NCBI GenBank assembly: GCA_964613385.1
Contig: CAZTGZ010000001.1
Location: 62,001 to 126,000, forward strand
From: CAZTGZ01 sp964613385
GTDB lineage: Bacteria > Bacteroidota > Bacteroidia > NS11-12g > UBA9320
Reading direction: 5' to 3'
DNA: 64,000 nucleotides
Made by a program: the position numbers and the translations under genes. Shown here one piece after another: positions 52,446 through 61,687 of this stretch (position 1 is the stretch's first letter; every line of letters begins with the position of its first letter). The notes under the pieces are model-generated. The model made no database searches. It worked only from the letters and a program-made list of their open reading frames with translations, and was not told the DNA's origin.

Positions 52446-54443
52446 TTAACGGACAATGCTTCCGTTATCTGCTTCAGTTTCGGGAACCACAAAAATCAGC
52501 TTGCCTTCGGAATTCTCAGCCAGTAACAACATTCCCTGTGACATAATGCCCCGTATTTTTCTGGGTGCCAGATTCACCAATACACAAACTTTTTTGCCCG
52601 GCAACGATTCCGGTTCGAAGTGTGCAGCAATACCACTGACAATGGTTCTGACATCGATACCCGTATCTACTTTGAGTTGTAACAATTTATCGGCATCCGG
52701 AACTTTAATGGCTTCCAGAATAGTACCGGTACGAATATCCATTTTGCTGAAATCATCATAGCTGATCTCAGGAGAAGCGGGTTTAACATGAGAAGATGGA
52801 GTTTCAGGCATGAGTTTTTCCATTTGTTTGGCGATGTCGGCATCCTCAATTTTTCGGAATAAAATTTCTGCCTCAGCAATTTGAACACCGGATTGAACGG
52901 CCCCACGGCTGTCTAAATTCAGCATTTCTCTGATTCTGTTAGACGTAAATGGCAGAAAAGGTTCACAGGATTCAGCGAATGCGGCCAGAATCTGCAGACT
53001 GATATGTAAGATTTGATTTACAGATTCCGGATCGGTTTTTATCAAATGCCAGGGCTCGGTATCAGCAAGTAACTTGTTGCCCATGCGGGCGATATTCATG
53101 ACTTCCGACAATGCGTCTCTAAACCGGAAATTTTCTATATTTTGAGCTATTTCCCTTTGTTTCGATTCCAGTTCTTCCCATTGAATTCGTGTGTCGTTGC
53201 GCCATGCTTCGTATGCAGGAATCACGCCGTTGCAATACTTATGTGTCAATACCATCACCCGGTTCATCAGGTTTCCGACTATGGCCGCCAGTTCATTGTT
53301 CACCCTGGCTTGAAAATCTTTCCAGGTAAAATCGGCGTCCTTGGTTTCCGGTGCAATGGAAGTGAGCACATATCTCAGTTCATCCCTTCTGCCAGGGAAA
53401 TCCTGCAGATATTCGTGCAACCAGATGGCATGGTTACGACTGGTGGAGAGTTTTTGCCCTTCGAGATTGAGAAATTCATTGGCCGGAACCTGCCAGGGTA
53501 CAATGTAATCACCATGGGCATGCAGCATAGCCGGGAAAATCAGACAATGAAATACGATGTTGTCTTTACCAATAAAATGAACAAGTCGGGTGTCTTTGTC
53601 TTTCCACCACAGTTCATAGTCATCTCCTTTCAATTCGCGGGTTGCGCTGATATATCCGATGGGTGCATCGAACCAAACATATAACACTTTTCCTTCAGCT
53701 CCTTCCACAGGAACCGGCACACCCCAGTCCAGATCACGGGTCATCGCCCTGGGCTTCAACCCATCGGCCAGCCAGCTCTGGCATTGTCCAATCACGTTGC
53801 CCTTCCAGTTTTCCCTGCTTTCGATATAATCATTGAGAAATTGCTCCTGTAATTGATCTAATGGCAGGTACCAATTCAGGGTTTTCTTTTTGATGGGAGT
53901 ATGTCCGCTCAATGCGCTTTTAGGTCCAATCAGATCTTCCGGATTCAATGTCCTGCCACAACTTTCGCATTGGTCACCATAGGCCTTATCGAAGTTACAA
54001 TGCGGACAGGTACCTGTAATGTATCGGTCGGCTAAAAACTGACCGGCGCTTTCATCGTAATATTGCTCACTTTCTATTTCTGAAAAGATGCCCTTGTCGT
54101 AAAGATTCCTGAAAAATTCGGAAGCAGTATGATGATGAATGGGGCGGGAAGTCCTGGAAAACACATCAAATGAAACCCCCAGTTCCCGGAAGGCTTCACC
54201 CATTTGCTCATGGTAGAAATCTACCACTTGCTGGGGACTCAGACCTTCTTTGGCAGCTTTTATCGTAATGGGTACTCCGTGTTCGTCGGTACCGCAAATA
54301 AATATGACATCTTTACCGGATTTGCGCAAATGACGAACATAGATATCGGCAGGTAAATAACATCCTGCAATATGTCCGATATGCAAAGGTCCATTGGCAT
54401 AGGGCAGTGCGGCGGTAACGGTATATCTTTTGGCTTCAGACAT
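52446..54443 (-). CDS. metG: Methionyl-tRNA synthetase with C-terminal tRNA-binding domain
   Basis: This 665-residue class I synthetase charges tRNA-Met. The HIGH motif is at residues 21-24 (GPLHIGHIAG). A zinc-binding insert has two Cys pairs (CPHCNFDKAYGDQCESCG), and the second signature is KLSTS. The C-terminal 110 residues form a Trbp111/EMAP-like tRNA-binding domain (KMDIRTGTILEAIKVPDADKL). Length matches the family. TATCTTTG, CACC then ATG lies directly at its start, so the message should be leaderless. It abuts the convergent cyclase gene without spacing. Confidence 0.97.
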   Translation of the reverse strand: MSEAKRYTVTAALPYANGPLHIGHIAGCYLPADIYVRHLRKSGKDVIFICGTDEHGVPITIKAAKEGLSPQQVVDFYHEQMGEAFRELGVSFDVFSRTSRPIHHHTASEFFRNLYDKGIFSEIESEQYYDESAGQFLADRYITGTCPHCNFDKAYGDQCESCGRTLNPEDLIGPKSALSGHTPIKKKTLNWYLPLDQLQEQFLNDYIESRENWKGNVIGQCQSWLADGLKPRAMTRDLDWGVPVPVEGAEGKVLYVWFDAPIGYISATRELKGDDYELWWKDKDTRLVHFIGKDNIVFHCLIFPAMLHAHGDYIVPWQVPANEFLNLEGQKLSTSRNHAIWLHEYLQDFPGRRDELRYVLTSIAPETKDADFTWKDFQARVNNELAAIVGNLMNRVMVLTHKYCNGVIPAYEAWRNDTRIQWEELESKQREIAQNIENFRFRDALSEVMNIARMGNKLLADTEPWHLIKTDPESVNQILHISLQILAAFAESCEPFLPFTSNRIREMLNLDSRGAVQSGVQIAEAEILFRKIEDADIAKQMEKLMPETPSSHVKPASPEISYDDFSKMDIRTGTILEAIKVPDADKLLQLKVDTGIDVRTIVSGIAAHFEPESLPGKKVCVLVNLAPRKIRGIMSQGMLLLAENSEGKLIFVVPETEADNGSIVR

Positions 54444-54447
54444 GGTG

Positions 54448-54455
54448 CAAAGATA
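54448..54455 (-). promoter_or_regulatory. -7 promoter element 4 nt before metG ATG
   Basis: TATCTTTG on the minus strand, then CACC and ATG at 54443. TTTGCACC is shared with the guaB promoter, but here the start codon follows at once. Confidence 0.6.
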
Positions 54456-54467
54456 AAGGGTAATGCT

Positions 54468-55370
54468 TCAATTCAGGAGGGATGATTGTTGACGACGATC
54501 CTGCCACTTGACCAAAAATGGATGAGCCAGAACAGCAAGCAATAAAATCGCTGTTCCCGCATAAAAGGATGGATTCAGTTGATTCCCCTCATGAAGTATC
54601 CAGATGGCCAGTAGAATTCCATAAACAGGTTCCAGAGAAATGGCAAGATTCGAAACAAATGCACTTAATACTTTTAAGGCTTCCAAACTTAAGGCAAATG
54701 CCAGACTGGTGCACAACAATGATAAAAGTATCAGATAAACCCAATCAGAAGATTTAGGATGCAAGTCTGCGGGGTTCAGGTATCCGGAAAGAAACCAGAT
54801 AACGGTAAGTGCAATCCATCCCGCGCCTAATTCGACCATGGTTACAGAAATACTGTGATGTGAACCGATGTATTTTTTGTTCAAAGTAGAAAATAAAGCA
54901 GCCACAAACGCTGAAAACAGGCCGGTTATAATGGCTGTATAATACGCTGCTCCGACTCGGGTTACGAGCCAAATTCCGACAATGACCAAAAGCCCCAGGA
55001 ATATTTCAATTTTATTGAAGGCGGTACGCATGATGGCCGGTTCCAGAAAAGAAGTAAACAGGGTTGTTGTGCTTAAACAGGCAAGCGTAACCGATGCACT
55101 ATTTCCAAGCTTTATAGAACCATAAAAGGTCACCCAATGGACGATGACCAATACCCCTATGCCTGAAAATCTCCATATTTCTGAAGATTTCATGGCTTTG
55201 ATACCGCGGATGGCACCGGGAATAAAAAGAAGGCCCAACACGCTGATCCACAGCCGATGCCATACCAATGAAGCCCCGTTTAAAGAGATGAGTTTGCCCA
55301 ATATGGCGGTGAAGCCGAATAGCAAAACCGCAGTATGCAGTTGTATGTAGGCTCTGCGCTTTCCTGACAT
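54468..55370 (-). CDS. EamA (DMT superfamily) transporter
   Basis: This 300-residue protein has about ten hydrophobic segments in two EamA-type halves, for example LHTAVLLFGFTAILGKLI, SVTLACLSTTTLFTSFLEP in the first half, and YILLSLLCTSLAFALSLEAL and LEPVYGILLAIWILH in the second. Such proteins export amino acids, sugars or metabolites; the substrate is unknown. ATG 55370 (MSGKRRAYIQL) is chosen because TATTTTTG lies 4 nt upstream, which excludes an ATG at 55415. metG has its own promoter near this gene's end. Confidence 0.88.
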   Translation of the reverse strand: MSGKRRAYIQLHTAVLLFGFTAILGKLISLNGASLVWHRLWISVLGLLFIPGAIRGIKAMKSSEIWRFSGIGVLVIVHWVTFYGSIKLGNSASVTLACLSTTTLFTSFLEPAIMRTAFNKIEIFLGLLVIVGIWLVTRVGAAYYTAIITGLFSAFVAALFSTLNKKYIGSHHSISVTMVELGAGWIALTVIWFLSGYLNPADLHPKSSDWVYLILLSLLCTSLAFALSLEALKVLSAFVSNLAISLEPVYGILLAIWILHEGNQLNPSFYAGTAILLLAVLAHPFLVKWQDRRQQSSLLN

Positions 55371-55374
55371 GTGG

Positions 55375-55408
55375 CAAAAATAGTTCAGAAGCATCCCGAA
55401 AGAACAAA
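55375..55408 (-). promoter_or_regulatory. Promoter of EamA gene (TTTG, 22 nt, TATTTTTG)
   Basis: TTTG (55405-55408) and TATTTTTG (55375-55382) on the minus strand are followed by CCAC and ATG at 55370. The message should be leaderless. Confidence 0.65.
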
Positions 55409-55454
55409 TATTCAATTGGAGTGTTATTTTCGTGTAGCAACAATCTTTAAGCTT

Positions 55455-56582
55455 ATGGAAGATAAATTACACCGAAGGGGATTTCTGGAGAGACTGACCC
55501 TCGGATTTACTTCGTTGCTCACACTTCCTGTGCAAAGTATGGCCAACAAACTTGAAAAGGAGAAAAATATGCAAGTGATTAAATCAATCAGACCCTTGGG
55601 ATTTCAATGGGAAACTGAAGATCCGTTTTTGTTTTGTGTTCACCATGAAGACGACTTTCCGCAAGGCAACGATGCTATGGGACCGGCGGTTTCCTTGGCG
55701 GGGCGCCATATGGGTGATGACTTCATCATTAAAGATGGTTTTCGGATGTATCACGGGAAAGTCGTTCCCGGATTTCCCGGGCATCCCCATCGAGGGTTTG
55801 AGACCATAACGGTGGTGAGAAAAGGCCTGGTAGATCACGCTGATTCACTGGGTGCAGCCGGAAGATATGGCTTTGGAGACGTTCAGTGGATGACTGCCGG
55901 TAAAGGGGTTCAGCATTCGGAGATGTTTCCACTGATTAACAAAGACAAAGGCAATCCACTGGAATTGTTCCAGATATGGCTGAATTTACCTGCCAAGGAC
56001 AAAATGGTGGAGCCGCATTTCAAAATGTTGTGGTCAGACCAGATTCCGAATATGGTGATAAAAGATTCGAATGGTCGGTCGACTACCGTAGAAGTTATTG
56101 CGGGCTCCATTGGCGAATACAAGGCGGCAAGCCCTCCACCTAATTCCTGGGCTGCGAACCCTGCCAACGAAGTGGCTGTCTGGAATATTAAAATGGAAGC
56201 CAATGCTGAATTCCAGTTGCCACCGGCTTCATCAGGAATTAACCGGAATGTGTACTTTTATAAGGGAAAATCGCTCAAAATCGACGACACCTCCATCCCG
56301 TTTTATCATGCAGTATCATTGTTCGGAGATGCCAAAGTGACCATCAAGAATGGTGAGGAAGAATGTGGTATTTTGGTACTTCAGGGCAAACCCATAGGCG
56401 AGCATGTAATACAGTATGGCCCGTTTGTGATGAATACCAAAGAAGAAATCAATCAGGCGTTTTCGGATTATCATGCCACCAAATTCGGAGGCTGGCCATG
56501 GCCGAGATATGATCAGGTGCATGATCGCAATAGAGGACGCTTTGCCCGCCATGCAGACGGCAGTGAGGAAATAAAAGGCTAA
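55455..56582 (+). CDS. Pirin-family protein with Tat-like signal
   Basis: This 375-residue protein starts at ATG 55455. The N-terminus HRRGFLERLTLGFTSLLTL has a twin-arginine motif (R-R-G-F-L) followed by a hydrophobic stretch, suggesting Tat export of a folded metalloprotein. The pirin cupin domain starts near 55569 (QVIKSIRPLGFQW). The metal site is present: HPHRGFE and GVQHSEM give two His and a His/Glu set. Pirins are iron-binding, with quercetin dioxygenase activity in some. Cytosolic pirins are more usual, so the signal is notable. The next gene starts 32 nt later and has its own -7 element. Confidence 0.8.
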   Translation: MEDKLHRRGFLERLTLGFTSLLTLPVQSMANKLEKEKNMQVIKSIRPLGFQWETEDPFLFCVHHEDDFPQGNDAMGPAVSLAGRHMGDDFIIKDGFRMYHGKVVPGFPGHPHRGFETITVVRKGLVDHADSLGAAGRYGFGDVQWMTAGKGVQHSEMFPLINKDKGNPLELFQIWLNLPAKDKMVEPHFKMLWSDQIPNMVIKDSNGRSTTVEVIAGSIGEYKAASPPPNSWAANPANEVAVWNIKMEANAEFQLPPASSGINRNVYFYKGKSLKIDDTSIPFYHAVSLFGDAKVTIKNGEEECGILVLQGKPIGEHVIQYGPFVMNTKEEINQAFSDYHATKFGGWPWPRYDQVHDRNRGRFARHADGSEEIKG

Positions 56583-56589
56583 TATTTCT

Positions 56590-56597
56590 TATATTTG
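56590..56597 (+). promoter_or_regulatory. -7 promoter element before the formate dehydrogenase genes
   Basis: TATATTTG is a perfect match 17 nt before ATG 56615. It lies 8 nt after the pirin gene's stop, so the NuoEF/FdhA genes may be transcribed apart from pirin. Confidence 0.5.
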
Positions 56598-56614
56598 AGG
56601 TTCAACTGTGATGT

Positions 56615-58282
56615 ATGGGAAAGAACCTCAGTTCACTTTCGGGTAGAAAAGGCCTGGATAACAATTTATTTGATGCTTTAGGCAGAGTGGCCGCCAAAAC
56701 CGGTACTCCTTCCCGCGAAGAGCTTGAAAAGCTGCAGCAGGAGTTTCTTTTTGGCAAAGCAAATTTGCAGGGCACCATTACTTTTTATGATTTCTTAAAG
56801 CCTGAAAATCAAGGTAAAAAGGTCTATGTGTGCAACGGAAGTGCCTGTCTAACTGCAGGAACTCAAACCAAACTCCGGGAGACTCTGGAAACCAAATTCA
56901 GTCCTGATCAGATAGGGGAAATGTGTTGTTTAGGCAGATGCCATGAGAACAGTGCATTTTATCTGGATGGACATAATTATTCGGGAAACAGCATTTCCAA
57001 TCTGGATGACATCCTTCAAAAAAAGGAGATTCCCATGGACCGCTATCAGAGCAGGGCTTTGGGAGAAGCCATATTAACGGCGACCTACCCGGATGTGCGG
57101 GAATATTATTCCATTTTGAAGGAAGCCCTACAAAAAACACCTGAATCATTGCTGGAAGAATTGAAAATAAGCGGGTTAAGAGGTCGGGGTGGGGCCGGCT
57201 TCTCCATGGCGTTTAAGCTCTCCAGCTGCAGAACTTCTGAAGGTGAAGTAAAATACATCGTATGCAATGCCGATGAAGGAGACCCCGGCGCGTACAGCGA
57301 TAGATATATCATGGAGCAACGCCCGCATCATCTGCTTTTGGGTATGATGCTGGCGGGATATATGGCAGGAGCCGCTTATGGTGTGCTTTATATCCGGGCC
57401 GAATATCCGGAATCCATTGCCATTATTCGGGAAGCCCTCGATCATCTCGAAACAGAAGGAATAACCGGGGATAGGATATTTGGAAGTGATTTTTCATTCC
57501 GTTTCAAGCTGATCAGCGCCCAGGGAGCCTATATCTGCGGGGAAGAAACCGCTCTGCTGTCTTCCATTGAAGGACAAAGACCGGAAGTTAGGGTGAGGCC
57601 GCCTTACCCAACGCAACAAGGTCTCTTCAACATGCCTACGGCCGTAAATAATGTCGAAACTCTGGCCAGTGTACCCTATATTTTGAATAACGGGGGTCAG
57701 AAATATGCAGCGATAGGTACAAGCAAATCAACCGGAACTAAACTGGTGAGTCTGGATGGGTTTTTCAATCGTCCCGGAGTATATGAAGCGGAAATGGGGA
57801 CACCCATGCGCAACATTATAGATGAATTGGGTGGTGGATTTAAGCAACCTGTTAAAGCCCTGCATATCGGAGGGCCATTGGGGGGCATTGTTCCCATTAC
57901 AAAAATTGATTCACTGAATCTCGATTTTGAGTCCTTTTCATCCCAGGGATTTCTGTTGGGGCATGCCTCAGTTGTGAGCATTCCTGAGTCATATCCGATG
58001 ATGGATTATCTCACGCATTTAATGCACTTTGCGGCCCACGAAAGTTGTGGAAAATGTTTCCCCTGTCGTTTGGGAACCCAACGCGGATTTGAAATGCTGG
58101 ATAAAGCGCGAAAAGGAGAATATCAGATTGAACGTCAGTTGTTTGATGATCTTTTGACCACCTTACAACAGGGCTCGCTATGTGCGCACGGTGGAGGAAT
58201 TCCACTTCCTGTCCGGAATGCCCTGCAATACTTTTACAATGAACTGGAAATGTATTTTGAACCTTTGCCAACCTTTAAATAA
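56615..58282 (+). CDS. NuoEF-like NADH-binding subunit of formate dehydrogenase
   Basis: This 555-residue flavoprotein fuses two modules. The N-terminal thioredoxin-like NuoE domain binds a 2Fe-2S cluster: Cys73 and Cys78 in VCNGSACLTAG, Cys105 and Cys109 in MCCLGRC. The NuoF module has the FMN/NAD motifs GLRGRGGAGFSMAF (about 187-200), CNADEGDPGAYSDR and ICGEETALLSSIEGQRP, then a 4Fe-4S site HESCGKCFPCRLGTQRG with a fourth Cys in GSLCAHGG. It passes electrons to NAD. The alpha subunit follows after 6 nt, giving an NAD-dependent soluble formate dehydrogenase (FdsBA-like). Confidence 0.93.
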   Translation: MGKNLSSLSGRKGLDNNLFDALGRVAAKTGTPSREELEKLQQEFLFGKANLQGTITFYDFLKPENQGKKVYVCNGSACLTAGTQTKLRETLETKFSPDQIGEMCCLGRCHENSAFYLDGHNYSGNSISNLDDILQKKEIPMDRYQSRALGEAILTATYPDVREYYSILKEALQKTPESLLEELKISGLRGRGGAGFSMAFKLSSCRTSEGEVKYIVCNADEGDPGAYSDRYIMEQRPHHLLLGMMLAGYMAGAAYGVLYIRAEYPESIAIIREALDHLETEGITGDRIFGSDFSFRFKLISAQGAYICGEETALLSSIEGQRPEVRVRPPYPTQQGLFNMPTAVNNVETLASVPYILNNGGQKYAAIGTSKSTGTKLVSLDGFFNRPGVYEAEMGTPMRNIIDELGGGFKQPVKALHIGGPLGGIVPITKIDSLNLDFESFSSQGFLLGHASVVSIPESYPMMDYLTHLMHFAAHESCGKCFPCRLGTQRGFEMLDKARKGEYQIERQLFDDLLTTLQQGSLCAHGGGIPLPVRNALQYFYNELEMYFEPLPTFK

Positions 58283-58288
58283 AAATGT

Positions 58289-61015
58289 ATGACACGTCAG
58301 ATTGCTTACATTGATAATCAACCTCATGAAATTGTCCCCGGAGAAACCATGTTGTCCTTTATTCGTCGCGTGGCGGGGAAGGATTTGGTTCCCACGCTCT
58401 GCGATGCACCCAACCTGACCCCATTCGGGAGTTGTCGGGTTTGCAGCGTGGATGTTGCTCTTGAAAAAGGCGGAAGGGCGCGTTCCATGGCCTCCTGTCA
58501 TTCTCCGGTCTCTGAAGGAATGTATCTCTACCCTTCTTCGGAATCCATACAAAAGCTGAGAAAGAACATCATTGAGTTGGTGTTAACCGACCACCCGCTG
58601 GATTGTCTGACTTGCGAAGTAAACAACAACTGCGAGTTGCAAACGGTAGCGGCCAAGGTTGGTATTCGCGATGTGCGTTACCCGGAAGGCAAGAATCACC
58701 TGGATCGCAAGAAGGATTTGAGCCACCCGTACATGACATCGGATTTGTCTAAATGCATCAATTGCTATCGCTGTGTGCGGGCTTGCGAAGAGGTACAGGG
58801 AGAATTTGTGCTCAGTATGTCGGGAAGAGGGTTCGACAGTAAAATCATCAAGGGATTTGATCAGAGTTTTTTTGAATCGGATTGTGTGAGTTGTGGCGCT
58901 TGTGCCCAGGCTTGTCCGACTTCTGCCATTTCCGATGTTTTTGAGTCAAAATCCATTGTTGCCGATGAAAAAGTGCGCACCATCTGCACCTATTGCGGGG
59001 TGGGTTGTAATTTGGAGGTGGCTGTGGTTGATGGCAAAGTTAAATCCATACAGGCGCCTTATGATGCGGCGGTAAACCAGGGACATACCTGTTTAAAGGG
59101 CAGATTCGCCTTTTCCTTTTACAATCACAAGGACCGGATAACGACTCCATTGATTCGCCGAAACGGGGAACTGGAAGAAGCCACCTGGGATGAAGCATAC
59201 GACTTTATAGCAGAAAAGCTGTTCGAAATCAAAGGGAAATACGGACCCGATTCGATTGCAGGGATATCCTCGGCGCGATGCACAAACGAGGAAAACTACC
59301 TGATGCAGAAGTTTATCCGAGCCGTAATCGGAACGAACAATATCGACTGTTGTGCGCGGGTTTGTCATTCGCCTACCGCTTTGGGAATGCAGAGAGCCTT
59401 TGGAACCGGAGCGGCCACCAATTCGGTTGTAGACTTAAAGTATACAGATTGCATCCTGGTCATCGGAGCCAATCCGACTGACGCACATCCGGTAACCGGA
59501 GCTAAATTGAAGCAACATGCCATCAAGGGAAAAATGACCATCGTTATTGACCCAAGGAGAACGGAAATGGCGAGGTATGCGACCTACCACCTGGCCTTAA
59601 AGCCGGGAACCAACGTGGCCATGCTCAATATGATGTTGTATTATATCATTTCGGAAGGGGTAGAGGATGCGGCGTTTATTGAGCAGCGTACAGAAGGTTA
59701 CGAAGACTTCAAGGCGCAGATTATGAGTCTGGACCCTGCTGAATTGGAGGCCATTACGGGCGTGGACAGAAACCTGGTGAGAGAAGCGGCAATGGCGTAT
59801 GCCAATGCTAAGTCAGCCATGTCTTTCCATGGATTGGGCGTTACGGAGCATTCGCAAGGTACCTTTACCGTTATGCTGATTTCTGACCTGGCGATGATTA
59901 CCGGGAACATTGGCCGCCGCGGAGTTGGGGTGAATCCCTTGCGCGGACAAAACAATGTTCAGGGTGCAGCGGACATGGGTTGTCAGCCACATCAGGGAGC
60001 GGGATATATGGATGCATATGACCCGGCCATGAATGAAAAGTACAGTGCTTTTTACAAGACACCTATTCCGATAGGAAAAGGAATGAAAATTCCGGAGATG
60101 TTCGATGCTTCCATTCAAGGTAAGCTCAAAGCACTTTGGTTGATGGGTGAAGATGTGGTTCAAACCGACCCGAATACCCAAAAGGTGATTGCTGCAATGG
60201 AGAATCTGGAGTTGCTGGTAGTACAGGAGTTATTCTTAACCGAGACAGCCAAGTATGCAACGGTAATATTGCCGGGAGCTTCCTTCCTTGAGAAGAGCGG
60301 CACTTATACCAATGCAGAGCGCAGAATACAAAAGGTACAAAAAGCTGTAGATCCGCTGCCCGGAACCAAGCCGGATGGAAGGATCATTACTGACATCATG
60401 CAGCGCATGGGCTTTGATCAGGCAGATTACGATCCGGCTGAAGTATTGTCTGAAGTAAGTCGCATCGTTCCATTCTTTGCCGGAGTAACCTGGGAGAATC
60501 TGGGCATCAATGGCAAGCAATGGCCGGTTAAACCCGACGGAAGCGACACAGAGATATTGCATATTGACCAGTTTCAGCGCGGACTGGGCAAATTCCACTA
60601 TTTCGACTGGAGGCAGTCAGAGGAGATCAAGGAACACGGCAAGGAGTATCCCTATATCATTACCACGAACCGCGAGTTGGAGCATTACAATGCCGGAACG
60701 ATGACACGTCGTACCCGAAATGTGCAGATACTCACGGAGGATGTGTTGTTGATACATCCGGAAGATGCGGCCCGACATTTTATCGAGGAGGGAGATATGG
60801 TTTGCGTGGAGTCGCCGAGGGGAAAAGTTGACATCAAGGCGCGGGTCACCGATCAGGTTCGACCGGGTGTGTTGAGCAGTACTTTCCACTTTCCGGAGGT
60901 AATGCTGAATGTGATTACCTCGGATGTGCACGACAGCGAAGCCATGTGCCCTGAATATAAGGTAGTGGCTTGTAATATCCGCAAAAGCAAAGGGAAGTAT
61001 AAGGTGGGTGTGTGA
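58289..61015 (+). CDS. Formate dehydrogenase alpha subunit, Cys form
   Basis: This 908-residue Mo/W enzyme oxidises formate to carbon dioxide. The N-terminal 2Fe-2S ligands are Cys38, Cys49, Cys52 and Cys70. A His/Cys site follows in HPLDCLTCEVNNNC, and two 4Fe-4S motifs (KCINCYRCVRAC, CVSCGACAQAC). The molybdopterin part has a further 4Fe-4S site (CTYCGVGC) and the catalytic loop CARVCHSPTALGM with Cys359 (codon TGT) in the position of selenocysteine, then His360. The C-terminal domain binds the guanine dinucleotide cofactor. FdhD and other maturation genes are not in the window. Confidence 0.94.
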   Translation: MTRQIAYIDNQPHEIVPGETMLSFIRRVAGKDLVPTLCDAPNLTPFGSCRVCSVDVALEKGGRARSMASCHSPVSEGMYLYPSSESIQKLRKNIIELVLTDHPLDCLTCEVNNNCELQTVAAKVGIRDVRYPEGKNHLDRKKDLSHPYMTSDLSKCINCYRCVRACEEVQGEFVLSMSGRGFDSKIIKGFDQSFFESDCVSCGACAQACPTSAISDVFESKSIVADEKVRTICTYCGVGCNLEVAVVDGKVKSIQAPYDAAVNQGHTCLKGRFAFSFYNHKDRITTPLIRRNGELEEATWDEAYDFIAEKLFEIKGKYGPDSIAGISSARCTNEENYLMQKFIRAVIGTNNIDCCARVCHSPTALGMQRAFGTGAATNSVVDLKYTDCILVIGANPTDAHPVTGAKLKQHAIKGKMTIVIDPRRTEMARYATYHLALKPGTNVAMLNMMLYYIISEGVEDAAFIEQRTEGYEDFKAQIMSLDPAELEAITGVDRNLVREAAMAYANAKSAMSFHGLGVTEHSQGTFTVMLISDLAMITGNIGRRGVGVNPLRGQNNVQGAADMGCQPHQGAGYMDAYDPAMNEKYSAFYKTPIPIGKGMKIPEMFDASIQGKLKALWLMGEDVVQTDPNTQKVIAAMENLELLVVQELFLTETAKYATVILPGASFLEKSGTYTNAERRIQKVQKAVDPLPGTKPDGRIITDIMQRMGFDQADYDPAEVLSEVSRIVPFFAGVTWENLGINGKQWPVKPDGSDTEILHIDQFQRGLGKFHYFDWRQSEEIKEHGKEYPYIITTNRELEHYNAGTMTRRTRNVQILTEDVLLIHPEDAARHFIEEGDMVCVESPRGKVDIKARVTDQVRPGVLSSTFHFPEVMLNVITSDVHDSEAMCPEYKVVACNIRKSKGKYKVGV

Positions 61016-61022
61016 GGTATTA

Positions 61023-61685
61023 TCAAGAATTTAAAAACACCGGTTTCAGATAATCCGGCTCGAAATAGGCGATGCTTTCTAGAGCTTTTTGCTCCCATTT
61101 TTGAGCGGCATCCAATCCCATAAATCTCGCATCCGCGCTTATTTCCGGCCTATAATCTGCATTTGGAAAAACCGCTTGCTCTTGCCATTTTCCTGCGCCG
61201 TCACCCAGAAAAACAATCCTGTTATTGCGAAATTCTTCAAATGATGCGCCATCCAAAATCAAAGGTCCGGGGGAAGATGTCACCGTCATATCCGGCTGAT
61301 AAACACCGCAATACACTTCATTCCGGCGAGCATCTATCATGGGAATCAGAAAATCATACGTTTCCGGATTTCCAATGGCTCTGACCATAATTTCAAGTGA
61401 GGAAATGGCAATCAGAGGAATTTGTAAACCATGACATAATCCCTTGGCAGCACCGGCACCAATGCGCAATCCCGTATAAGAACCTGGTCCTGCACTCAGG
61501 GCTATAGCGACCAAATCTTCTTTGACAAGTCCTGCTTTCTCCAATGCATCCTGTATTGCCGATAATATTACCCGGGCATGATCATTCGGTCCGGGATGTG
61601 ACACATACGACAACATTTCCAAACCGTTAAATACTGCAACAGAGCAGTGTTTTCCGCTGGTTTCAAGGCATAGTATCGGATTCAT
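61023..61685 (-). CDS. tsaB: TsaB, tRNA threonylcarbamoyladenosine (t6A) complex subunit
   Basis: This 220-residue protein of the Kae1/TsaD-TsaB family shows LCLETSGKHCSVAVF near the start (ATP-binding fold), then SAGPGSYTGLRIGAGAAKGL near residue 65-85 and PMIDARRNEVYCGVY. TsaB pairs with TsaD to make t6A at position 37 of ANN-decoding tRNAs. It is last in the minus-strand operon and is 2 nt from the Mpo1-like gene. The two proteins are probably unrelated in function. Confidence 0.93.
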   Translation of the reverse strand: MNPILCLETSGKHCSVAVFNGLEMLSYVSHPGPNDHARVILSAIQDALEKAGLVKEDLVAIALSAGPGSYTGLRIGAGAAKGLCHGLQIPLIAISSLEIMVRAIGNPETYDFLIPMIDARRNEVYCGVYQPDMTVTSSPGPLILDGASFEEFRNNRIVFLGDGAGKWQEQAVFPNADYRPEISADARFMGLDAAQKWEQKALESIAYFEPDYLKPVFLNS

Positions 61686-61687
61686 TT

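Noticed and set aside
54443..55370. metG and EamA as one operon
   Set aside because: Each has its own perfect -7 promoter element immediately before its ATG, although read-through cannot be excluded.
59350..59380. Selenocysteine in formate dehydrogenase
   Set aside because: The catalytic position is encoded by TGT (Cys359), not TGA.
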